The notes: a model not told the origin generated them from the sequence alone. A stretch of DNA of 64,000 nt from Phaeotremella fagi (GCA_001599715.1 BCHU01000006.1:1-64000); one strand, 5' to 3'; shown: positions 23,792 through 36,237, counted from the stretch's first letter. Numbers and translations: made by a program.

Positions 23792-24161
23792 TGTGACTGA
23801 GCGGTTTCAACGGAAAAAGGAGCTTTTTATTTAGAGGTATATGTACCAAGTCAAAGCACAGAAGATTGATTGCTCAGCAGACAATGATGTCCGGAAATAG
23901 CGCAATTCGGTCAACCCCGCAGAGATTAGTCACCGCTGTCCGATGCCATCGCAACTGAATGTTTAGCAGAACGTTTTGTTGTTCTTGTGCTAACAGACAA
24001 GTGATCTAGAGGGTGAAGATGTGAAGACGATCAACCGTCATTTGAGAGATCCAGGGACACCATGGTATTTTAATGACACTGGCATTCCGCTTAAACTCAT
24101 AAACTACCTTGGAGCGGTGATATAAAGTGTGCACCACTGGCGATCCTGTCGAAACAGTAAA
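23792..24161. other. Divergent promoter between GST and MFS genes
   Basis: A 370-base gap separates two divergent starts. A good TATA box, GATATAAAG, is at 24119-24127, about 35 bases upstream of the MFS start. No gene was seen. Confidence 0.5.
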
Positions 24162-26008
24162 ATGTCGACGACTGGAGCACCCCACGAGACTCCAATCCCC
24201 ACCGCCATTGGATCTGATATTGGGATACTCGAAAACGATATCCCACTGAACAACATTCCACCTTCAAGCGAACTCCCCAAACGCTACCTTGATGATAGAT
24301 CGCAGTTGTTCAAAATTATATTCAACCTTACAGCATGCTCTGCCCAGCTCGTTGCTCAAGGTCAATTTGGAATGGTCATTATTCCCCTGACAGATATTGG
24401 CCATCATTTAGGAACAAACGATCCAGGTCAATTGAGTTGGATGGCTGCGTCGTATGGGTATGTCCTGGAGGAAACTATGCTGACAGAATAGACTTACACT
24501 CGGAGTGTTTCTGGTTGTCTCAGGGAGACTGGGTGATCTCTTGTGAGTGAAAAGGAGAACTTCACTTACAACAGTGGTCCAAAGTTGATGTTCACCCTGG
24601 GATCAATTGTTTTGGCCATAACAAACTTGGTAACAGGGTTCATTACCTCACGTATCGGGTTCGACGTCTGTCGAGCATTGGCAGGTATCGGAGCTAGCAT
24701 GACTGGTGAGATACGACGATTCAATGACTTACCTCTAGTTCCCAGCGCGGTCGCTATTCTTGGACGTACTTATCCTCCTGGACGTGCTCGAGCTTTGGTG
24801 TTCGCGCTACTTGGTGCGTTAGGACCATGCGGATTCAATCTTGGTGGTGTTTTAGCTGCGTTACTGGCCACTACCGTTGGCGTGCTTTGGATATGGTGGT
24901 TCACGTAGGTGTTATTCTGGTCGAGCTGATAACAGTGCGATTTTTGTTACGACATTTGGCCTCATCGGTTATGTGATCCTTCCACCTGATGAAAACAGGA
25001 CAGGGTTCAGAGATGTTCGTTTTGATTACATTGGTTCGGTTTTGCTCATAACCTCTCTCGGTTTATTCAACTTTTCCTGGAATCAAGCGGCAGTCGTAGG
25101 TTGGCCAGAATCGTATGTCTGGTCATTACTACTGTTAGCTGCTGTTTTGGGTATCGCGTTCTATTTCTGGGAGCAACACATGGGTAAAGACGCGCTGGTA
25201 CCTGTTGAAGTATTGCAGAAACAATCGTTACTGGTGTATCTGTGTTTATGGCTTGGATGGATGAGTTTTGGTATTTTCCTTGTAAGTTGTAGTTACAGTT
25301 TCTGCTGACGTTCAGTATTACACTACTTTGTTGTAAGTGGGACGAAATCTCGTTTATTGACCCCAGCATTCGCAATGTTCGAGGATTCAACAACCCTTTA
25401 TCAGTCGCAGCTCAAATGATGCCAGTTCTGCCTATAGGCAAGTGAAAAGCTTGACTATAGCTTATTGAACACCAGGCATTCTCTGCGCGATGATCGTTCC
25501 CTTCATCATAACACGATTCAAAGGACATCATATCTTTCTGGTTTCAATGGTCGCATTCATGGTTGGAGACGTGATGGGTGCTGTCGCTCCTTCTGATCTT
25601 ACTTATTGGGCAGTTACATTCCCAAGTTTGATCTTGGTGATTTTAGGTCCAGACATATCCTTCGCAACTGGTCAATTGATAGTTTCAAATTCAGGTAGGT
25701 ATGGTATCGTATTTCGTTTAACATTTTAGTCGACCATGAATTCCAAGGAATAGCGGGTTAGTGCAGTCAATCAAGCTGGATTGTTCTAACCATATCCAGG
25801 AGGAATCGTATCTCTGATCACCAACTACTCTTTATCAATAGGACTAGGAATGGCCGGTACAGTGGAGCGCTATATTCGTGGTCCTGATGACCCGTTACTG
25901 AAAGGATACAGAGCAGCTTTCTATTTAGGAATTGGGTTAGCAGGATTGGCGGTGGTAGTTGTGACATTCTTTGTAAGAATGCCTAAACAGCCACACTTCC
26001 TGGAGTAA
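24162..26008 (+). CDS. MFS transporter, DHA2 family (YOR378W/Amf1-like)
   Basis: The start at 24162 gives a long acidic cytoplasmic N-terminus, then NLTACSAQLVAQGQFGMVIIPL and a segment ending GQLSWMAASYG, typical of the YOR378W group. Exons continue with VFLVVSGRLGDLLGPK, RALAGIGASMT, VPSAVAILGRTYPPGRAR (the conserved DHA2 loop), SVAAQMMPVLPIG and FQGIAGGIVSLITNYSLSIGLG. The stop is at 26006-26008. Eight or so introns are needed. The nearest characterised relatives are yeast Amf1 (low-affinity ammonium) and drug/H+ antiporters; the substrate is inferred only. About 14 membrane segments are expected. Confidence 0.87.
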
Positions 26009-26532
26009 CCAGACGGAAGAAGTTAGTTATCAGTCTAGGATCTAGTTAACAGCTTGAAACGGTAGCAGAATAGAATGCTTGTGGGATTATTGGTTCGGAG
26101 TATAAGGATTTAGTGGATGCAAATTAATGGGGCCAGGAACATATGTTTATTACTACGTCATTCGGTGGTGCCAAAAAGGATCCCATTCAGATCCCATTAA
26201 ACTCTAATTCAAGGGCGCTTCCTTGCAGAGACCTTGCGCCCTCGCTACTGGCTATAGACGGACGATCGTTACATACACGCCTTCTCCTCCTAAGCTTAAA
26301 TTCTCCATGACGTCTATCACGAATCCGGGCCCATTCTAAAACCATTTTAACCTGAATGATATCCTTTGAATCCAATTAATCCTTCTTTTCTCACCTCACT
26401 TCACGCTCTCGCTTGGAATGATCTCGCTGTCCAAATCATATCACAGTTAGAGTAGCATCATCGTTCAACGCATCATTCCATGTCCTGAGATCTAGAATAA
26501 TTCACATCGAAATAATATAATTCACATGAAAA
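26009..26532. other. Intergenic region
   Basis: It contains the 3' flank of the MFS gene and an AT-rich 5' flank of the next gene, with a direct repeat of AATAATTCACAT / AATATAATTCACAT at about 26496-26526. A 62-codon minus-strand frame has no domain. No RNA gene recognised. Confidence 0.35.
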
Positions 26533-27278
26533 ATGCCATATATCCCACCCAACACACTTGAACCTCGATCTGTTATACCCGTATCAACTCAAACACCTCC
26601 ATCTTCATCAAACATTTCTCTTCCAGAACCAGCCAAATCACCAGAAGGATTAGGAGTTACTTTCCATCTTGATCCTGAAGATAATCTTACACCCCGACCG
26701 TCAGACTCGAAGACATCACCACTGGATACCGTCACCATGTCGCAACCTCAACACGTCGACGAACTATCAAAAACATTGAACGACATCACACTCGAATCAG
26801 ACCTTGTTCCTCATCCAAGCGACGACAACGTCCCAGCTCTATCCGACACCCCGTCAACCTCATCCATATCATTGAAATCACTCGCATCGTCCTCATCCCT
26901 CATGTCAGAAGGGGAACTGGCTATGACGAGTACGCCACCGACGGTTTTGGGTACGACGTTTGAAAACGAGAACGAGGATGACGGTGTTAAAAATGCAGTT
27001 CAGAGATATCGTGAGACTCTCTACGCATATACTGTAGGTCACCTCCAACCACCTAGCCCCCAACTGATCACCCCCCAGAGAGAACTCTATCTAGAAGCCC
27101 AGATGAGAAGTAAAAAAGCCGAAGAGAAGAGAAAATCAGGTTTGAGTAATAAATATGATCAATTCGGTGCTAAGCCCAGTGGGAGTAAGTTGTTTCCTTT
27201 ACGTGTGGTGGTCCACTGACACTAGTAGTGGAAAAGATGCGTGTGCAAAAGGCATTAGCTCGTAGAATGCGAGAATAG
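26533..27278 (+). CDS. Serine/proline-rich hypothetical protein
   Basis: The start at 26533 opens a disordered N-terminal half rich in Ser, Pro and Thr with two DDN/PEDNL-type acidic patches (NLTPRPSDS, DLVPHPSDD, an internal near-repeat). The C-terminal part is likely folded: NAVQRYRETLYAYTVGHL, then a charged helix (REDLYLE-like, RSKKAEEKRKSG). A short intron splits the codon after KPSG; the second exon adds IVEKMRVQKALARRMRE and stops at 27276-27278. No domain is recognised. The helical C-terminus suggests a protein-binding role, perhaps regulated by phosphorylation, but this is speculation. Confidence 0.7.
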
Positions 27279-27427
27279 ATTCCAAGCTGCTGGTCAGCTT
27301 CCATTCATCCTGTATCCAATCGTGTATCCTCATCATCGATCGTTCATATTTATCCCGCATATTATTGTCTATATTTAAATCACAGAGTTTATACGTCTGA
27401 TGTATCCATAGTTTATACATTATTAAG

Positions 27428-30165
27428 CTACATTAAACCATTCCTAGCCTCGTCCACACTTGTAATCGGTAATCCACACGTTCCATTTTGGCATATTCGT
27501 AAACTTGCCACCGATGAAGCGCCGTTATCCAAATCGTTAATCAATGATTTGAGTGTGGAGTTGTATTCTGCTAGTTTTCGTGGAGGGTCCAGTGGATCAA
27601 GATGAAGAATCACCTTGTTGGGTATGTATGTTGAATGGAGTAAGTCCAAAAATTGCCGAGTTTTAGAGTCTTTAGAATCACCTATCACCACAAACTAACA
27701 ATCAGCCAATACCTCCTATCCACTAACCTCTTTATATCCCTTTTCGAGATCCATTAACCCGGCGACACTTAATCCAAAAGCCCTGGGCACTTGTTCAAGT
27801 TCATTCCCAATGGACGAGTAACAACCTTCGCCTCGTTTCTCGTATTCTTCGTAATGATCACTGGCGATGAGAGATAAACGATAATTATTACGAGCAGAAA
27901 CAGAAAGAGACGACGGTTCTGCACCATCTTGTGAATCTTTCATTCTAACTAGAACATGTTCATCAGGTGCTGACGCGAAATACCCTCCGTTGGTCTCGTC
28001 CGCGAACAATTCGTCTTGTCTTGCCTGAAGTGATATGGCGAAGAGTGCATGATCCTGCTGGCCGGATGCTTCGTAAAGATCCAATAGCCCTTGAATCAAG
28101 AACGCGTAATCGTCCGTTTGCCCAGTCTTTCATCAGTAATGACACAATCTGCAACTCACTGGTCCCCTTCCCTGTCGATAGCTTCTGGACAGGATTTGCT
28201 TCTCCGAATCCCACATGTTCTGTTTAACAAAGAAGACCAGTTTTGCAGCAGCCTCAAGACATTGTTGAGCGATGGGGTAGCGTGTCGGCAACACGACCGC
28301 AGCTTTTGCCAAGGCGGAAAGCTAATATCAGCATGAAACACTATCACACCTACCATGAGCCCATTCCAGCCAGCCAAAATCTTGTCATCCAATCCAGGAC
28401 GATCTCTAGTGTTGTCACGTCTGATTTTAAGCAATCTACAACCCTCTAGGATGGTTTCAGTCACTTTCTCCTCCGTGACATTCGCCTCTGAAGCCAGAAC
28501 AGAGCCGTTGACGTTTTGATAGAGAATGTTCTAAATAAGTCAATATTGAATCATCCAAACACTCACCATTCCCGTCATTTCCCCGTGAGAATCGTGAAGA
28601 GGATCAATGTTGCCGTCGGGCTTGATGTTGAAGAATTTCTTGAAGATAGATGAATCGCCTAGGACTTGATCGATCTCCTCTGAGCTCCATATATAGAACG
28701 CACCCTCTAGATCATTAACGTCAGCTAGCAACGGTACTTACCAGACTTTTTACCTCCCCTCTCAGCAGCTGAATCAGCATCTTCAGCACTCCAAAACCCT
28801 CCTTCGGGACTTTGGAGATCTCTCAGAGAGTATGTCAAGATATCCGCAGCGAGATCGAAGCATAATTTCTGATCCTTCTCAGCTTGCACTTTGTTGACAG
28901 GGTGCAGTTGTGGATCTGACAGCAAAGCGAAATCTAAAGCTGAAGACACTAATTGAGCTTGGTCGTATCTGATAGAATCAGTGAATGTCACCAGTAACCA
29001 CGTACAGCATCTTTTCGAAATGTGGAACCCTCCACTTCTCATCAACACTGTATCTGGCAACACCACCGCCAACCCAGTCCCTCACACCGCCTCTCCAAAT
29101 TGCACCCAACATTTTCATTCCCATACACCTAGCTTGTTCCTTTTTTTCATTTGCATCAGTGCCAAAAGCATGCGTAGCCAATCTGGCTAATGGTTCAAGT
29201 GTCAAACTGATACTAGGAAATTTGGGTCCTGTTGATCTATGACCAGCGGGCGAGAATCCACCAAATCGCGGGTCGTAAGTTTGGACAAGATGATTGAACA
29301 CTCTGGAGAAGGGGTCTGAGGCTATTATGTTGGCTAACGATGATGGTGTTCGACCCTGGGTATCAGTACTTGGATGGTCATGACTCACCTCTGGGCTTCC
29401 CATCTCCTCTAGAGTTTTGATAACGTTTTGTCCCATTTCTATACATTTCTCCTTGTCCTCCTCCCACCTGATCGATAGTCAGACATTTAAATCACAAATC
29501 GAAAATACTTACAATTCACTGATCTTGTCCAGTAAATTAGCGAATCGATTTCTAGGGAAATAAGTCCCAGCAAAGAAAGGTTCCAAGTTAGGAGTCATGA
29601 CTGATGATCAGTGACGACCATTCCTTCCCACTTACAAACAGATAAAGGCCATCCACCACTCCCCTGGGTAGCTTGTAAATAAGTCATGTACATTCTATCC
29701 ACATCGGGTCGTTCTTCTCTATCAACTTTGATACTGACAAAACTTTCGTTGAGTAGTTTAGCTATTTCTGGGTCTTCGAAAGATTCATGAGCTAGTACAT
29801 GGCACCTGTAGAGCTTAGAACGGGTTGTGGAGGATCACTCACCAATGACAGGCGGAATATCCTGACGAGAGGAATATCGGTCTATCGAGTTGTCTGGCGA
29901 GGTTGATTGTTTCTGGAGTGAATTCTTGCCACTAGTGATTATCAGTGGAATGGCTTTGATGTATCGGATTACCCACCGCAACAGGGTTATCCTGATGTTG
30001 AAGTAAATATGGTGATTTACTTTTGCTCAAGACGTTTGTAAGATTCGATGACGAACTTGACATTCTGATTGTACAAAACCCCACGGAGAATTTGGATATT
30101 ACGCTGAGATGATGTCTACGACTTGGGAGGGGTACTGATCTATACAGAGTAGTATACTTGTACAT
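27428..30165 (-). CDS. DUF255 thioredoxin-fold protein (SPATA20/YyaL family)
   Basis: About ten exons encode a full-length SPATA20/YyaL protein. The first 34 residues ([19 protein letters not shown]...) lack acidic residues and are rich in Arg and Ser, a likely mitochondrial presequence; a second ATG at 30063 would give the cytosolic form. Next come [32 protein letters not shown] with its CxxC pair, and [14 protein letters not shown], the family signature. The C-terminal six-hairpin (GH-like) domain has [22 protein letters not shown], and [12 protein letters not shown]. The stop is at 27428-27430. The reaction is unknown in any organism; a redox or sugar-related role has been suggested from the fold. 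Confidence 0.9.
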
Positions 30166-30333
30166 AAATTGTATGGATAGATGTAAAGGTTGAATCTCGA
30201 GATCCTGATTCTAATTCTAATCGTATTTCTTGGTTCACCTCCACTTCTGTGGCATCTTCCTCACTGCTGGAATTAAATGGGCCATTCCCTGCGATATCTC
30301 AGTTCAAACAGATGAATATACTTCAATTGACAC

Positions 30334-32307
30334 TCACATCCTCTGAGTCAGGTTATGATGCACAGCTTTGACCTGGCAATAAGCTTCCAAGCCATAAGTC
30401 CCCAATTCCCTTCCAATTCCACTCTGTTTGAAACCGCCAAAAGGGACAGACGAGTGGAGTAACGCGTACTGGTTGACCCATACTGTACCTGCTTCCAATT
30501 CATTGGTCATCCTCAAAGCCTGTTTATGATCGTTGGTAAAGATTGCTGCTGCTAGACCATAACTGGTGTCGTTCGCTAAGTTCAAAGCCTCTTCTTCGGT
30601 TTCGAACTTTGATGCGACTATTACAGGCCCAAAGATCTTTCAGTTTGTTAGTAGGTGGACGTGTGGTGGTATCACCTACCTCCTCTTTTACCACTTTCAT
30701 GTCTTCTGTGGTATCGCTTAGTATCGTAGGTTCGATGTAAAATCCGTCGTCAGCTCCGGACCATTTACGTCCACCAGTGACAACTCTAGCTCCAGCTTGT
30801 TTACCGGATTCGATGTAAGCCAATACCTTGTCTCTCTGAGTCTGGGATATCTGCAGAGTGGTCAGGAGATGTCTGAGCCCACATAATTGCTTACTAGCGG
30901 TCCAAAAGAGGTTTTCTCGTCATGAGGCTATGGTCAGTCAATTTCATCAACGTAACCTACCAATCCAATCGCACAAGCCTCAGCTCTTTTTTTAAGCAAA
31001 TCAAGAAACTGATCAAAGATCTTCTCCTGGACATATATCTTCGACCTGTCAGCAATCGAAACCTCCATCCTCACCCACCCTACTCCCAGCACAACAATCT
31101 TGACCTGAATTGAACCAAATCCCCAAAGCAGTCCAATCCGCCGCCTCCTCAAGATCCGCACTTTCCATAACAAGGATCGGACTTTTCCCACCAAGCTCCA
31201 AAGTAACTTTCTTGAGGTTTGATTCAGCAGCTGCAATAGAGATTTTACGTCCCGTCACCACGCTGCCTGTGAAAGCTACTTTATCAATGTCGGGATGACG
31301 TGCGATGGCTTCCCCCGTCGTGGAACCTAAACCTGGGAGTGTGTTTAGTACACCTGAAGGTAAACCTGCTTCTAGTGCCAGCTGTGCCAAGTACAACGCG
31401 GTTAATGGAGTTAATTCTGATGGTTTGAGTAGGATCGTACAACCAGCCGCAAGAGCTGGGGCGATTTTCCAAGCCCACATTTGGATAGGATAGTTCCAAG
31501 GGATACTGGGAGTCAGCTTTAGAATTACTAGAATTAGACCCACATCTGACCGCACACCCCAATAGGTTGATGAAGGGTGTAAACGAACTTCTCTCCACCA
31601 AAATGATCTATCGTCTGACCGAAGAATTTATCTGCTAATCCTGCGTAGTATCTTAAACAGGCTATTGAATCGGTGACATCTGCGTCTCTGGTTGTTAGCA
31701 GGAGTTGGATTCTCTCCAATGTACCTAGCTATTCGAATGCCCTTCCCTGTGTTTAGACTGATGGTTAGAGAATGAAGTATAAGGGACACACCTTTCTAAA
31801 GCTGCCAACGTTTCCTTATCCCTTTCCATGAGATCAGCCAGTCTGTTGATAACTGCTTCGATCAGTTGAAGATCCAACAAGTACAAGTTGACCCACTCCT
31901 AGCACGTTCAGTAGCATGTACTTTGTTCCCCCATGTCGTCTTGAAAGCAGTCCTAGCAGCTTTGACTGCGGTATCAACATCATCTTTCGTCGCATGAGAA
32001 ATGTCTAGGATGTGTTGCCCATTCGCTGGGTTGATAATTGGGAATGAGGTGTTGTTGGAGGATGGTACGAATTGATTATCTCTAAAGAAGTTGATAAGTG
32101 TTCCCCATGAGGCATCTTATGTGTAAGAAGGATCGAAACTTACATGAAAAGTCCAACTGGGACATTGAGTTTCGATCCGGATGGAAGGGTGATATCTTGA
32201 TGAGTAGTCATTCTTCGATGAAGAGTTGAAAATGTAGCCAGTGCAGATCTACTAGGTATATTCCTGAGATACCTGGATGATGTACTGAACAAAGTATTGA
32301 TATTCAT
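30334..32307 (-). CDS. Aldehyde dehydrogenase, mitochondrial type
   Basis: The start at 32307 (MNINTLFSTSSRYLRNIPSR) begins a basic, Ser/Arg-rich mitochondrial presequence; an upstream in-frame ATG at 32367 is less likely. Exons then give NPANGQHILDISHAT, the NAD-binding region, LELGGKSPILVM with the catalytic Glu, and FNSGQDCCAGSRV with the catalytic Cys. The C-terminal region has AGTVWVNQYALLHSSVPFGGFKQSGIGRELG and stops at 30334-30336. About eight introns. Members oxidise acetaldehyde or other aldehydes to acids with NAD(P)+. It lies upstream of the DUF255 gene on the same strand, 168 bases apart. Confidence 0.9.
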
Positions 32308-32423
32308 ACGATAATGTAGGACCTTGAAATTGTTGATATTGTTAATGGAGTAGCCGGTTGCATTCAATATTTGGAAATCTCCATTTCATGGATACTTATG
32401 CTACAAGGTCGTTCTACAATACA

Positions 32424-33781
32424 CTATCCACTCCTGATCACCATCTCAACCTCAGCTCGTCGTCCCCTGACCAACCCTAACAACGTATTCAATCCCAAAA
32501 GTACCCCTTCATCAGATCCCTCGCCCTGTGTCAACCTCGTATGAGCGAAATCGATAACCCTCACCGTGAGCGGTGGACAACGTCTAGCTCTTCTTGCATC
32601 TGCTTTCACTCCGTTATCAGAATCGTCATCTGAAGAAGTTGATTCGTCTTCTTCACTGTTGTCAAAGGAGTCATCCAACTCATCTTCATCCGAGTCGTCT
32701 GCGTTGGGAGAGGTGAATTGGATGTTTGGTTTACTGATTCTGTTGTCTAATCTGTCAAAAGCTTCAGACAGTCTTTGGGGATCACCTTCATAGATGACTA
32801 GAACTGAAGCTCCTATGAACCGCATTTCAATTGTCGAAATAACATTGATGAGACGATTGAGTTCCTCCTCCAAAAGTACCAAAACGCGTAGTAAAAGTAA
32901 CGGTGGGATTTGATGATTGTCATAACCTAACGGGCCTGGGGGTGAAGGTGTGGTTGTTTGAAGATGACCTGGTACTGAGGATGAAGTTGATTCAGATGTA
33001 GATGTGGATGGCGTTGAAGTGTCCAATAGCGTTGTTGTCCCCTCATCATCTTTAACCTCCAAACCCAACCCCTCCGTCCCCATCGTAACATCTCTATAGA
33101 CCAAGTTCTTAACATAATCACGTCCCAAGGGAAAGAACCGTACCATCCCCTCCTGTAGCTGCTCCTTCCCAATAGATTTCCCGTAATTCCTAGGAGTAAC
33201 GATGTAAGATCCACTAGGTTCATGCCAGGTCTGCGATCCGGTCAGACGTAATCCTGTAGAATGTGAGGTTGACGATTCAGCTTTTTTCTGCATCCTGAGT
33301 TTCTTCTCTGGCGTTGCTGAGGGTGAATAGAGGGTTGTTCCTAGTTTGACATCAAGAACGTTTGGGTGGGTGTAGAGATGAGATAGATTCTCGAGAACAA
33401 CAGACTGGATGAGGTCAGTACGTGCAAATTGTTGACACGTTCATACTCACCTCTGGTATTCCCTCCGATCGTCCCAAATCTGCAACCTCTCCTTCAACCA
33501 TTCTCCCCTCCAGTCTCAGAGTACCATAGAATTGTGGTACGAAAGGTTTCAAACGTGCCAGAGTAGATGATCTCCTTGCGGAATTGATGGATTGATAAAA
33601 AGCTATTTCACGAGGAAGAGCTGGCTACAATCCGTGAACACCAATACTGAACAAATAAATAAGTAGTTACCTTCATGATCAATGACCCACTAGCATCAGA
33701 TAGAACGTTCTGATGACCAGCTACTTGATTCGCTAGTGGAATTGAATCTTGATATAAGTCTGAGGTCGGAGACGGAGACAT
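32424..33781 (-). CDS. Inositol polyphosphate multikinase (Ipk2/Arg82 type)
   Basis: Three exons. The start at 33781 gives ANQVAGHQNVLSDASGSLIMK and then ALPREIAFYQSI, the usual substrate-side helix. PNVLDVKLG matches the inositol kinase signature PxxxDxKxG. The C-terminal VRVIDFAHT holds the metal/ATP aspartate of the family motif. Between them lies a stretch of about 40 residues that is nearly all Asp, Glu and Ser (for example DDSDEDELDDSFDNSEEDE), reminiscent of the poly-Asp segment of yeast Arg82. The enzyme phosphorylates InsP3 and InsP4 in the nucleus, feeding InsP5/InsP6 synthesis. At about 420 residues it fits a multikinase rather than the much longer Kcs1. Stop at 32424-32426. Confidence 0.85.
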
Positions 33782-33865
33782 TGTTTATGAGAAGTTGGTA
33801 TAGGTTGTTGATAGTTTGATGTTTTTGTATTTGCATATGTATGAGATTTGAGGCTCGTTTCTGTG

Positions 33866-33883
33866 ATAGTACTCGTACTGTAC
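33866..33883 (+). repeat. 18-base direct repeat ATAGTACTCGTACTGTAC, copy 1
   Basis: Identical to 34400-34417, 534 bases away in the same divergent promoter. The core AGTACTCGTACT is close to a palindrome, as a dimeric binding site would be. Confidence 0.6.
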
Positions 33884-34399
33884 AAGTACTGTAGTCCGAA
33901 CCAAATCGAAATAAGACTTACGTGAATGAAATATGAAGAAAGAATCAGTATGAAGTAGATGTTTTTGAATTGAATTGGCAAGCAGACTTTATTTATTTTT
34001 ACAGTAGTATTGTGTGTTCTCAATTGTGATAATCATACAAATTTACAACATACAATACAGTAATCAATAGACCGACCACCTTCATGGATACAGCTCAACT
34101 TTTATCGTAACATATCCATGGTTGAGCCAAAAAAGTAAAACTTCCAGAGCCAAAGCGAAAGAAAGAGGATGGTTCATGTTGAAGCTGAATCTGATCTGTT
34201 TCTTGTTCCTCGCTTGGGAATGTAGACTTCGTGAGCTCCGTCTTGTCAATAAGATTCATCCCACCCTCCAACTTCTTCCAGTGATGCATCCCAATCGCAG
34301 TAAAGACGACACAGTAACTGGCTGGCTGGTTCTGCAAAAAAGATCCTCAGCTAAGATTCGGATCACAGCGCAGACTGCTACTTCGGTAGTTTCAGTCAT

Positions 34400-34417
34400 A
34401 TAGTACTCGTACTGTAC
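34400..34417 (+). repeat. 18-base direct repeat ATAGTACTCGTACTGTAC, copy 2
   Basis: Second perfect copy, about 270 bases upstream of the phosphatase start. A related run, GGTACGAGTACGAGTA, follows at about 34455-34470. Confidence 0.6.
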
Positions 34418-34607
34418 CCAGCACACTGAACATAAAGCATAAGGATAAGCTACCGGTACGAGTACGAGTAAGTATCGGTACTGTTATGTATGTGCATATA
34501 TGACGACCTTTCGAGAATCAAAATCAACGTTGAATTTGAATTTCAAAAGCAGCCAAGCGTTTCACTCGTAACATAAACAACTCAACTCAATCAACTGCTG
34601 TGCATCC

Positions 34608-34629
34608 TTTCTTCTTCTTCTTCTTCTCC
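34608..34629 (+). repeat. CTT microsatellite in 5' flank
   Basis: A run of CTT repeats about 60-80 bases upstream of the phosphatase start. Pyrimidine tracts are common near transcription starts in these yeasts. Confidence 0.6.
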
Positions 34630-34689
34630 TTCACATCTAAGTTTCTAATCCTACCCTTGAATCCATATTTCTGATTATCTATCAATAAC

Positions 34690-35999
34690 ATGGCAATCTC
34701 ACTTCCCGGTATGACACCCAAAAATGGTCGACCTACAGCATCTAGCAGAAGATGGAGTATCTTCTGGAGTTATTTACCTGATTGGGTTTTGACTATCTTC
34801 CTATGGGTGAGTTGGGGGTCTAATGGATTGGATCTCAAGACTTGGTATTGATACGATACCGTCAAGACTGAACTAACGTTGACTTGTAGGGAATTTTCTA
34901 TCTCCTCGATAAGGTTTGTTTGTTTACATCATTTGTGTACATTTACACCCTGGAAACTGATAAAACCCAGATTGAGGGTTACAAACGACTTTTTGACGTT
35001 ACAGACACCTCCCTCGCTCACCCATACGCTGTGCACGAGAGAATTCCAGTAGGTCAATTCCATCCTGAAAAACATCACACGACCATTGTTGACACAAGTC
35101 AGGTTTGGCTGCTAGCTGTAACCTGTGGAGTTGTCCCAGCAGTTATCATCGTTGTCCTTGCGTGAGTAGATGAGCAGTCTCCCAACCATTGGATGAAGCT
35201 GATATCCCTCTAGCGGATTCCGACGCTCATTCTGGGATGCTCATAGCGGAATCCTAGGTCTCATCCTCTCACTAGGTCTAACAGTGACTTTTACCGATAT
35301 AATCAAAGTAAGCCCAGTCTCAAATATGCAGCTAACTCCTTTAGATTACAACAGGTCGACCTCGACCAGACTTGTTCGATCGCTGTCAACTCCCCTCGAA
35401 TCTAACTACCAACCCGCTCCATGGCTTGACCTCATATACAGTCTGTACACGAACAGATCTCCTGCTTGACGGCTTCAGAAGTTTCCCAAGCGGCCATGCA
35501 AGTTTTGCATGGTGTGGAATGGTGTATCTAGGGTTGTTTCTTGCAGCGAGTGAGCGGTTCTTTTCTGAAGCACAATTCGGGCTTTATTGACTGCGCTAGA
35601 ACTTCGCATTTCCAACAGACGAGGATACACCTACAAATCATGGCTCCTCCTCATCCCACTATCCTGTTGTACATTGATCTCAATAACTCGAACGATGGAT
35701 TACAGACATCATTCAACGGATGTCATTGCTGGAGCTATAATCGGGATTCTAGGTGGTTGGTACAGTTACAGACAATTTTATCCTGTATGTCAAAGTATTC
35801 GTGCGATAACTGACCATTATAGGCTTTGGCTCACCCACAAGCTTACAAACCGTATTCACCCAGGGTACCTAAATTCACCCACGAAGAGCTGAGTCTCCCA
35901 ACTCATCATGCAACGGGGCAACAAACGATAGCATCACAAGCGAACGCAAATGGTCTAGGTAGTTCAGCAGCGGCAGAAACGGTTCCCAGAGATCAATGA
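34690..35999 (+). CDS. Lipid phosphate phosphatase, PAP2 superfamily (Dpp1/Lpp1-like)
   Basis: Exons join to an integral membrane PAP2 enzyme. The first helix is PDWVLTIFLWGIFYLLD. All three active-site motifs are visible: KITTGRPRP (motif 1, K-x6-RP), FPSGHAS (motif 2) and RTMDYRHHSTDV (motif 3, with the nucleophile His). Six or so membrane segments surround them. The hydrophilic C-terminus ends in SSAAAETVPRDQ with the stop at 35997-35999. Relatives remove phosphate from diacylglycerol pyrophosphate, phosphatidate and lysophosphatidate in vacuole or Golgi membranes. Six to seven introns. Confidence 0.88.
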
Positions 36000-36237
36000 T
36001 CTGATCAACGGATTACTGTAAGAATGTTAATATGGCATTAGAGGGCTGCTGTGTATAGTAAAACTATGACCAAACGAATGTATATATAATCAAATAGTAA
36101 AACAAGAACAAGAACAAAAACAGATAAATGTTCGTTTAACCCAATCCCATAAACCAAATCAAAGCAAGAAAATAATAACAAATCTAATGTCTAACAAGAT
36201 TTCTACTGAAACCTAAATAATGGAAAAGAAAAACACT

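Larger units (their letters stand above)
33782..34689. other. Divergent promoter region with repeats
   Basis: A 908-base gap separates the kinase and phosphatase starts. It carries two identical 18-base repeats (33866-33883 and 34400-34417), related GTACGAGTAC units near 34460, and a pyrimidine tract just upstream of the phosphatase start. Overlapping frames on both strands at 34095-34403 show no domain. Confidence 0.45.

Noticed and set aside
34095..34403. Overlapping 80- and 93-codon frames in the divergent promoter
   Set aside because: Both strands are open over the same bases, neither has a domain, and the region holds regulatory-type repeats.
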